Positions 7,400 through 11,858 of a DNA stretch of 11,858 nucleotides are shown here, one piece after another. The translations under genes were made by a program, and so were the position numbers. This DNA comes from CBDVBD01 sp965372135. GTDB lineage: Bacteria > Electryoneota > RPQS01 > CBDVBD01. The stretch is taken from the NCBI GenBank assembly GCA_965372135.1, contig CBDVBD010000102.1, forward strand, positions 1 through 11,858, read 5' to 3'. Below the pieces are notes generated by a model that did no database searches, was not told where the DNA came from, and was given only the letters and a program-made list of their open reading frames with translations. Numbering within the stretch: position 1 is the first letter of the stretch; the number at the start of each line of letters is the position of its first letter.

Positions 7400-7855
7400 A
7401 TGTTTCGTTACATTGTAATTACAGGAATAATTGTTCTATTATCCGGTTCGGCAGTCGTCGCCCAACAATCCGGTTTCGGACTGGGGGTGATTGTAGGCGA
7501 ACCCACCGGTGTCTGCGGCAAATATTGGTTGGACGGCGCCACCGCAATTGACGGTGGAATTGCCTGGGCGTTCAAGAATGAAGGTGCGGTGCATCTACAC
7601 GGCGATTACCTGTTCCACAAATATGACGTGTTTCCGGTGGACAAGGGCAAGCTTCCGTTGTATTACGGCATCGGCGGCAGGATAAAATTTGAGGAAGACG
7701 ACAACAAGTTTGGGGTTCGGATTCCGGTGGGCATGAATTACTTATTCGCCAACGATCCGTTGGACCTTTTCATCGAAATCGTCCCGATTCTTAATTTAGT
7801 GCCGAAAACCGATTTAGGCTTCAACGCCGCCATCGGCATCCGATTTTTCTTTTAA
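7400..7855 (+). CDS. Small outer-membrane beta-barrel protein (DUF3996-like)
   Basis: 151 residues. A cleavable signal peptide is visible: MFRY, a hydrophobic core (about 5-19), then SAVVA before QQSGFG. The mature part shows alternating hydrophobic strands with many Gly and aromatic residues, and ends in RFFF, the aromatic C-terminus expected for an outer-membrane barrel recognised by the BAM machinery. GLGVIVGEPTG at the first strand, LPLYYGIGGRI in the middle, and NAAIGIRFFF at the end resemble a family of small eight-strand-like barrels (DUF3996-type, hypothetical function). AAAGGA at 7387-7392 precedes the ATG. The gene is flanked by hairpin repeats on both sides, so it is probably its own transcription unit or the tail of the lemA-htpX one. 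The family name is from memory of motif shape and is uncertain; the barrel call is firmer. Confidence 0.8.
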   Translation: MFRYIVITGIIVLLSGSAVVAQQSGFGLGVIVGEPTGVCGKYWLDGATAIDGGIAWAFKNEGAVHLHGDYLFHKYDVFPVDKGKLPLYYGIGGRIKFEEDDNKFGVRIPVGMNYLFANDPLDLFIEIVPILNLVPKTDLGFNAAIGIRFFF

Positions 7856-7859
7856 CAAA

Positions 7860-7891
7860 CTCCCCCCCTTAAGGGGAGAATAATAGGGGGG
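7860..7891 (+). repeat. C-run/G-run hairpin element, copy 3
   Basis: Begins 5 nt after the stop at 7855. CCCCTTAAGGGG (7865-7876) is a perfect palindrome, followed by AGAATAATA and GGGGGG (7886-7891). Confidence 0.75.
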
Positions 7892-7901
7892 CAATAACCT
7901 G

Positions 7902-7917
7902 TCCGTCTATTGGCGGA
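7902..7917. repeat. TCCGTC-N4-GGCGGA hairpin (G-U variant)
   Basis: TCCGTC (7902-7907), loop TATT, GGCGGA (7912-7917). One stem pair is a G-U wobble in RNA. It is followed by TGGCAATCTC, the flank seen with other copies. Confidence 0.7.
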
Positions 7918-7940
7918 TGGCAATCTCGTACGTGTGCTGG

Positions 7941-7956
7941 CAGGTGTTTACACCTG
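7941..7956. repeat. CAGGTGT-TT-ACACCTG hairpin
   Basis: Perfect 7-bp inverted repeat with a 2-nt spacer, 4 nt before another TCCGCC hairpin. It could be an operator or another palindromic repeat type. There is no T-run. Confidence 0.6.
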
Positions 7957-7960
7957 GAAG

Positions 7961-7976
7961 TCCGCCTAATGGCGGA
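7961..7976. repeat. TCCGCC-N4-GGCGGA hairpin that contains a false ATG
   Basis: TCCGCC (7961-7966), loop TAAT, GGCGGA (7971-7976). The loop and right arm form ATG at 7969, the most upstream start of the following radical SAM frame. That start is probably not used (see the entry at 8029). Confidence 0.8.
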
Positions 7977-8028
7977 AAAAACCCAACAACCTAACATACA
8001 AACTAAAAACAAAAAAAGGAAAAGAAAT

Positions 8029-9477
8029 TTGAAAATATTATTGATCTCACCGTGTGCAGATCCTGAGGTCGAAACCCCAAAGGGTCTGATGATACCCCAG
8101 TTGGCGCTGCACATCTTAGAGGGACTCACTCCACCTGATCACCAAGTAAAGATAGTTGAGGAGGAGAACGAGGTTTTACATCTGAATGAAGAGTGTGACC
8201 TGGTGGGAATAAGTTGTATGACGTCAAACGCCCCCAGAGCATACCACCTGGCTCAGGAGTTCAAGAAACGGGGGAAAACTGTGGTTTTCGGTGGGATCCA
8301 TCCTACTATCCTTCCCGAAGAAGCTCTGCAATACGGGGATTCCGTGGTGGTGGGGGAAGCTGAGGGGGTTTGGGAACAAGTGCTGGAAGATTTTCAAAAC
8401 GGCGGACTGGAAAGGAAATATCATCATCCAAAGCCGTCTCTGGACCGGTATATACCCAAAAAGTATGGGAAGTCGGACCAAAAGAAGTCGTTTCATGTCA
8501 TCCCGATCATGACTACTCGAGGATGTCCTTATAATTGTGAGTTCTGCTGTGTCAGTGATTTGTACGGGAAGCAAATTCGACACACCCCTATCAGCAACGT
8601 GATTCGTGATATCAAAGAATCCCGGGGAAAAGCATTTATATTTCTGGATGACAATATCATCGGCAAACCAAAGTACGCCAAAGAGCTATTCAAAGCTATG
8701 AAACCGTTGAACATCAAGTGGGGTGGACAGGCTTCGATCTCATTCGTTCGTGATACTGAACTGATGAAACTTGCCTATGAAAGCGGTTGTAACATCCTAT
8801 TCTTTGGGTTAGAAAGCGTATCCGAGGTTCAATTGAAAACCATGCGAAAATCCATCAAAGAAATCTACAAGATCGAGGAAGCCATCAAGAAGGTGAAGGA
8901 TTTAGGCATCAGTTTTCACGCCTCGATGGTGTTTGGTTTTGATAATGATACCAGAGCCGTGTTCACCGATACCCTGGAATTTTTGCAAAAAAACAAGGTC
9001 AGCTCAGCGAGCCTAAATATTCTGACACCTTACCCTGGTACCACGATCTATGAACGATTAACAAGTGAAGGACGACTGCTTACCACCAACTGGAAGCATT
9101 ACGACCACAACACCGTGGCTTTCAAGCCGAAGAACATGAGCCCTGATGAACTTCAGGCTGGAGCTATCTGGGTGAAGAAGGAATTTACCAAACTGTCGTC
9201 TATAATGCGAAGATTACCATCGAACTTGTCGCATCCACTGATATTTCTATCGATGAATCTTGCACTTAGAAAAGTGGTCAAACTGGAGACCATAAGATTT
9301 CCCGGGCTGATACCGGAGGTTTTTGCATCACAGGGCGACGAGTCGGTGATTGCCACGGCTCGGGCTGCGATTAGTGGTTTGAGCGACAGGCAATTGCGGC
9401 ATGAAGGGTTACGGTTATTAAAACTCAACCTAACACCCAAACCCGTCAAGCTGGAAACCCGGCAGGGTATGATGTAA
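8029..9477 (+). CDS. B12-binding-fold radical SAM protein, tandem copy 1
   Basis: 482 residues from TTG 8029, preceded by AAGGA at 8016-8020. An ATG at 7969 adds 20 Lys/Asn-rich residues, but it lies inside a hairpin repeat and lacks a ribosome-binding site. The TTG start gives exactly the length and N-terminus of the second copy. Domains: an N-terminal cobalamin-binding Rossmann-like domain (about 1-135, with LVGISCMTSNAPRA and VVFGGIHPTILPEEAL), then the radical SAM core with CPYNCEFC, cluster ligands C166, C170 and C173. FIFLDDNI (203-210) and FFGLES (258-263) are further core strands, and a C-terminal PYPGT/PKNMSPDELQ region resembles DUF4070. The DxHxxG cobalamin His motif is absent, which is common in this class. 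Such enzymes do methylations or rearrangements on unknown substrates. No substrate or pathway can be named. Confidence 0.9.
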   Translation: MKILLISPCADPEVETPKGLMIPQLALHILEGLTPPDHQVKIVEEENEVLHLNEECDLVGISCMTSNAPRAYHLAQEFKKRGKTVVFGGIHPTILPEEALQYGDSVVVGEAEGVWEQVLEDFQNGGLERKYHHPKPSLDRYIPKKYGKSDQKKSFHVIPIMTTRGCPYNCEFCCVSDLYGKQIRHTPISNVIRDIKESRGKAFIFLDDNIIGKPKYAKELFKAMKPLNIKWGGQASISFVRDTELMKLAYESGCNILFFGLESVSEVQLKTMRKSIKEIYKIEEAIKKVKDLGISFHASMVFGFDNDTRAVFTDTLEFLQKNKVSSASLNILTPYPGTTIYERLTSEGRLLTTNWKHYDHNTVAFKPKNMSPDELQAGAIWVKKEFTKLSSIMRRLPSNLSHPLIFLSMNLALRKVVKLETIRFPGLIPEVFASQGDESVIATARAAISGLSDRQLRHEGLRLLKLNLTPKPVKLETRQGMM

Positions 9478-9497
9478 CATCTTTCCCGTTATTGCGA

Positions 9498-9515
9498 ATC
9501 CGGCAGCCGCCGGAT
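9498..9515. repeat. 18-nt palindrome with ATCCGGC stem
   Basis: ATCCGGC (9498-9504), loop AGCC, GCCGGAT (9509-9515). The upstream flank ATTGCGA is the same as before the palindrome at 11213, but the stem differs. It lies in the 67-nt gap between the two radical SAM genes. Confidence 0.85.
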
Positions 9516-9544
9516 TGGAACCCGACCGACAAAAAGGATAAAAT

Positions 9545-10993
9545 TTGAAAATCTTGTTGATCTCACCCCGTGCAGACATTGACTTCGAGATGCCCAAAGG
9601 TCTCATGGTACCTCAATTAGCGCTGCACATCTTAGAGGGACTCACACCACCTGAACACCAAGCGAAGCTAATTGAGGAGGAGAACGAGGTTTTGCATCTG
9701 AATGAAGAGTGTGACCTGGTGGGAATAAGTTTCATGACGGCAAACGCCCCCAGAGCATATCACCTGGCTCAGGAGTTCAAGAAAAGAGGGAAAACGGTCG
9801 TGTTCGGAGGTGTGCATCCCACCATCCTTCCCGAAGAGGCTCTCCAATACGGTGACTCCGTAGTTATCGGAGAAGCTGAAGGAGTCTGGGTACAACTGCT
9901 TGAAGATTTCCAGAATGGCGGACTCAAAACGAAATATCACCATCCAAAGCCTTCACTGAAAAGGTATATCCCCAAGAAATATGGGAAATCCGACCAGAAA
10001 AAGTCGTTTAATGTCATCCCGGTCATGACTACCCGTGGATGCCCCTATGATTGTGATTTTTGCTGTGTCAGTGATTTGTACGGCAAACAGAGCCGACATT
10101 CCCCCATCAGTAACGTGATTCGTGATATAGAAGAATCCGAAGGGAAAGCCTTTATTTTTCTGGATGACAATATCATCGGCAAACCAAAATACGCCAAAGA
10201 GCTGTTCCGCGCTTTGAAACCATTGAATATCAAATGGGGCGGGCAGGCGTCGATCTCGTTTGTCCATGATACTGAACTGATGAAATTGGCTGCCGAAAGC
10301 GGATGCGTTGCCCTGTTCTTTGGGGTGGAAAGCGTTTCTGAAGCTCAGTTGAAAACCATGCGGAAATCCATTAAGGAAATCTACAAGATCGAAGAAGCGA
10401 TGAAAAGAATAAGAGATTTAGGCATCCTGTTTCACGCCTCCATCGTCTTCGGTTTTGATAATGATACCAAGGATATATTCCCCGAAACTCTTGAATTTTT
10501 GCAGAGAAACAAGGTCAGCTCAACGTCACTGAACATCCTAACACCGTATCCTGGTACAAGAATCTATGAACAATACAAGAGTGAGGAACGGTTACTAACT
10601 ACTGACTGGAAGTATTACGACCATTCCACGGTGACTTTCAGACCCAAAAATATGAGCCCGGACGAACTTCAGGCGGGAACGCTTTGGGTGAAGAAGGAAT
10701 TTGCCAAAATGTCCTCCATATTGCGAAGACTCCCGGCAAACCGGGCGCATCCGCTGTTATATCTATCTATGAACCTTGCCCTCAGACAGATTGTCAAGAT
10801 TGATGCCATCAAATTCCCTGTGCTGATTCCGGAGGTGTTCGCATCACAGGGGGACGAGTCGGTGATTGCCAGGGCTCGGGCTGCTATTAGTGGTTTGAGC
10901 AACAGGCAATTACGGCATGAAGGGTTACGGCTATTGAAACTCAACCTAACACCCAAACCCGTCAAGCTGGAAAGCGGCAGGGGTATGATGTAA
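9545..10993 (+). CDS. B12-binding-fold radical SAM protein, tandem copy 2
   Basis: 482 residues from TTG 9545, with AAGGA (9534-9538) six nt upstream and no in-frame ATG before it, so the rare start is well supported. It aligns with copy 1 without gaps, about 402 of 482 residues identical by hand. The cluster motif is CPYDCDFC (C166, C170, C173), and both domains are intact, so this is not an obvious pseudogene. Changed residues concentrate at 11-16, 286-290, 343-348 and 400-427. Changes such as ESGCNILFFG to ESGCVALFFG (254-260) fall near the barrel interior and may alter substrate choice. The two DNA copies are nearly identical in patches (start of the gene and the last 150 bp) but much less so elsewhere, suggesting gene conversion. 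Function beyond the class is unknown. Confidence 0.9.
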   Translation: MKILLISPRADIDFEMPKGLMVPQLALHILEGLTPPEHQAKLIEEENEVLHLNEECDLVGISFMTANAPRAYHLAQEFKKRGKTVVFGGVHPTILPEEALQYGDSVVIGEAEGVWVQLLEDFQNGGLKTKYHHPKPSLKRYIPKKYGKSDQKKSFNVIPVMTTRGCPYDCDFCCVSDLYGKQSRHSPISNVIRDIEESEGKAFIFLDDNIIGKPKYAKELFRALKPLNIKWGGQASISFVHDTELMKLAAESGCVALFFGVESVSEAQLKTMRKSIKEIYKIEEAMKRIRDLGILFHASIVFGFDNDTKDIFPETLEFLQRNKVSSTSLNILTPYPGTRIYEQYKSEERLLTTDWKYYDHSTVTFRPKNMSPDELQAGTLWVKKEFAKMSSILRRLPANRAHPLLYLSMNLALRQIVKIDAIKFPVLIPEVFASQGDESVIARARAAISGLSNRQLRHEGLRLLKLNLTPKPVKLESGRGMM

Positions 10994-10999
10994 AAGTTT

Positions 11000-11017
11000 A
11001 TCCGCCAACTGGCGGAT
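11000..11017. repeat. 18-nt palindrome ATCCGCCA-AC-TGGCGGAT
   Basis: Perfect 8-bp stem (11000-11007 with 11010-11017). It is followed by GCCAATCACCTCCCCC, the same flank that joins the palindrome at 11213 to its G-run element. Confidence 0.85.
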
Positions 11018-11025
11018 GCCAATCA

Positions 11026-11064
11026 CCTCCCCCCTGGTACCCGGGGGGGAATAAAAGGGGGGGG
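11026..11064 (+). repeat. C-run/G-run hairpin element, copy 4
   Basis: CCTCCCCCC (11026-11034), then TGGTACCC and seven G (11043-11049), AATAAAA, and eight G (11057-11064). The GGTACC in the middle is itself palindromic. Confidence 0.8.
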
Positions 11065-11073
11065 CTTTGGAGT

Positions 11074-11091
11074 GCGCAAGCTTGCTTGCGC
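11074..11091. repeat. CTTG-loop hairpin, stem GCGCAAG
   Basis: GCGCAAG (11074-11080), loop CTTG, CTTGCGC (11085-11091). It shares loop and stem base with the next hairpin but has different outer stem bases. Confidence 0.8.
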
Positions 11092-11097
11092 TTTAAT

Positions 11098-11119
11098 ATC
11101 CTGAAGCTTGCTTCAGGAT
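11098..11119. repeat. CTTG-loop hairpin, stem ATCCTGAAG
   Basis: ATCCTGAAG (11098-11106), loop CTTG (11107-11110), CTTCAGGAT (11111-11119). Perfect 9-bp stem. Confidence 0.85.
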
Positions 11120-11127
11120 CCAGGTAG

Positions 11128-11150
11128 GTCAGGATCCCTGTTATCCTGAC
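11128..11150. repeat. GTCAGGAT inverted repeat
   Basis: GTCAGGAT (11128-11135), 7-nt loop CCCTGTT, ATCCTGAC (11143-11150). Its stem shares ATCCTGA with the preceding hairpin. A further segment at 11171-11188 (CCGAACGG...TCCGAG) looks like a decayed unit of the same kind. Confidence 0.75.
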
Positions 11151-11212
11151 AGAATGCTTTAAATCAGATTCCGAACGGCTTTAGTCCGAGCAACCTTACA
11201 AAGTCATTGCGA

Positions 11213-11230
11213 ATCCCGACTGGTCGGGAT
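11213..11230. repeat. 18-nt palindrome ATCCCGAC-TG-GTCGGGAT
   Basis: Perfect 8-bp stem (11213-11220 with 11223-11230), preceded by CATTGCGA and followed by GCCAATCACC. Only the inner stem bases differ from the unit at 11000, and both arms have changed together. Confidence 0.85.
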
Positions 11231-11238
11231 GCCAATCA

Positions 11239-11289
11239 CCTCCCCCCAATGGGGGGGAATTTATCCGCCTGTGGCGGACAAAAGGGGGG
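11239..11289 (+). repeat. C-run/G-run element, copy 5, interrupted by a TCCGCC hairpin
   Basis: CCTCCCCCC-AAT-GGGGGGG-AAT (11239-11260) and AAAAGGGGGG (11280-11289) are the two halves of the element. Between them, 11261-11279 holds TCCGCC-TGT-GGCGGA with short flanks. In copies 1-4 this junction is uninterrupted, so the hairpin lies nested inside the element. Confidence 0.8.
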
Positions 11290-11299
11290 TCAAATGCGT

Positions 11300-11317
11300 A
11301 TCCGGCAACTGCCGAAT
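11300..11317. repeat. 18-nt palindrome ATCCGGC-AACT-GCCGAAT (one mismatch)
   Basis: Same size as the other 18-nt units. Six of seven stem pairs are intact; 11302/11315 is a C/A mismatch, suggesting early decay. Confidence 0.65.
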
Positions 11318-11337
11318 CTCAAAGATCCGGCCTTTGA

Positions 11338-11413
11338 CGGAATTACGACAAACCCAGCGCCTTATTCAGCACCAATCCAGACGCATATCAGACTGCTAAA
11401 GGCAATAGTACAA
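11338..11413 (+). pseudogene. Decayed C-terminal fragment of an HtpX-like protease
   Basis: Translation at 11372-11410 reads PIQTHIRLLKAIV, matching PIQARIKLLKAMV at the end of the htpX gene in this window codon by codon. Upstream, SALFST (11356-11373) matches SGALLSTHPP of HtpX but in another frame, as if about 8 nt had been lost between them. RNY at 11338-11346 matches RNF further upstream. The HtpX stop TAA is replaced by CAA. Nucleotide identity is only about 70% over the last 14 codons, so it comes from a diverged paralogue or an old duplication. A continuous reading frame at 11207-11443 passes through hairpin repeats and is not a real gene. Confidence 0.65.
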
Positions 11414-11414
11414 A

Positions 11415-11858
11415 ATGAAAAAGAGAGAATTCAAAGCGATTGACCTGTTTTCCGGCTGTGGAGGACTTACACTCGGTCTTAAAATGGCTGGATTCAATGT
11501 TATCGGAGCCGTTGATAGCGACACTCTAAGTGTAGAAACATATAGGATGAATCATCCAGATGTCCATGTTTGGGAAACTGATATTAGAAAATTATCTATC
11601 AGCGAAATTAAACGAAAGCTCAATTTAAAACCCGGCTCTTTGGATCTATTGGCGGGCTGTCCTCCCTGCCAAGGATTCTCGTCAATTCGCACGCATAATT
11701 CGAGTTTTGAAGTTAATGATTCTCGAAACGACCTTATTTTTGATTTTGAAAGAATCATACGGGGATTAAAACCCAAAGCGGTAATGATGGAAAATGTCCC
11801 GGGACTTGCAAAGAAGGAAAGATTTCTGAATCTATGTAATTCTCTCAAAGAATTAGGA
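11415..11858 (+). CDS. DNA (cytosine-5) methyltransferase, N-terminal part (cut by window end)
   Basis: 148 codons from ATG 11415 to the window edge with no stop. The C5-methyltransferase motifs appear in order: motif I DLFSGCGGLTLG (10-21, AdoMet binding), an acidic AVDSD at 32-36 (motif II region), motif IV GCPPCQGFS (81-89) with the catalytic Cys85, RNDL (104-107), and motif VI ENVPG (126-130). The enzyme would methylate C5 of cytosine in a specific DNA site. The target-recognition domain lies beyond the window, so specificity is unknown. The coding DNA is richer in A+T than the lemA-htpX region, consistent with a mobile restriction-modification or defence gene. The start lies 1 nt past the HtpX remnant's last codon, with only a distant AAAGG (11398-11402) as ribosome-binding site. 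A cognate endonuclease, if any, would be downstream. Confidence 0.93.
   Translation, partial: MKKREFKAIDLFSGCGGLTLGLKMAGFNVIGAVDSDTLSVETYRMNHPDVHVWETDIRKLSISEIKRKLNLKPGSLDLLAGCPPCQGFSSIRTHNSSFEVNDSRNDLIFDFERIIRGLKPKAVMMENVPGLAKKERFLNLCNSLKELG

Noticed and set aside
7969..8028. ATG-initiated N-terminal extension of radical SAM copy 1
   Set aside because: The ATG is part of a palindromic repeat and lacks a ribosome-binding site. The second copy starts at the equivalent TTG.
11074..11320. CRISPR array
   Set aside because: The repeats are short palindromes of different types with no regular spacer length and no cas genes nearby.
11207..11443. Open reading frame of 78 codons before the methyltransferase
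   Set aside because: It runs through a palindrome, a G-run element, a nested hairpin and the HtpX remnant, and overlaps the methyltransferase start in another frame. Only the 11372-11410 part is protein-like, and that is a fragment of HtpX.

Overview
The window looks like a piece of a bacterial chromosome from the FCB superphylum (Bacteroidota, Calditrichota, KSB1 and related candidate phyla). The signs are a Por-secretion-type C-terminal sorting tail at the left edge, several lipoproteins with a free lipobox Cys, a DUF3996-like outer-membrane barrel, and intergenic gaps packed with small palindromic repeats. Every supported gene lies on the + strand. I cannot name the species.

Left part (1-1622): the last 30 codons of a secreted protein with a T9SS-like tail, a complete lipoprotein staphylococcal-nuclease homologue (123-680), and an A+T-rich orphan gene (724-1536). 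The orphan carries a HEPN-like RNxxxxH motif and a 63-bp in-frame duplication near its N-terminus, and it looks foreign compared with its neighbours. A nested inverted repeat at 1552-1590 precedes the next gene.

Middle part (1623-7855): a GlmL/MutL-family ASKHA ATPase (usually a partner of cobalamin-dependent mutases, but no mutase is nearby), a 648-residue Ycf48/BNR-repeat beta-propeller lipoprotein, a tight lemA-htpX pair (6 nt apart) whose HtpX-type M48 protease carries an N-terminal zinc ribbon, and a small outer-membrane beta-barrel protein.

Right part (7856-11858): two tandem radical SAM/B12-binding-fold proteins of identical length (482 aa, about 83% identical by hand count) that both start with TTG after AAGGA. 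Then comes about 420 bp without an intact gene, made of stacked hairpin repeats and a decayed HtpX C-terminus. A DNA cytosine-5 methyltransferase begins 1 nt after the last remnant codon and runs off the window.

The most unusual content is the intergenic DNA. Gaps from 5432 onward are built from a few interchangeable modules: (a) a C-run/G-run element followed by AAnAAnAGGGGGG, always in the same orientation and usually 3-6 nt past a stop codon; (b) 18-nt palindromes of the type ATCC-N10-GGAT whose stems differ by compensatory changes; (c) hairpins with a constant CTTG loop and different stems. In one place module (b) sits inside module (a), so these units seem to move or be replaced as discrete pieces. 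Nothing here proves a complete new system. The hairpin family, the duplicated radical SAM pair and the HEPN-like orphan are the best candidates for a closer look.
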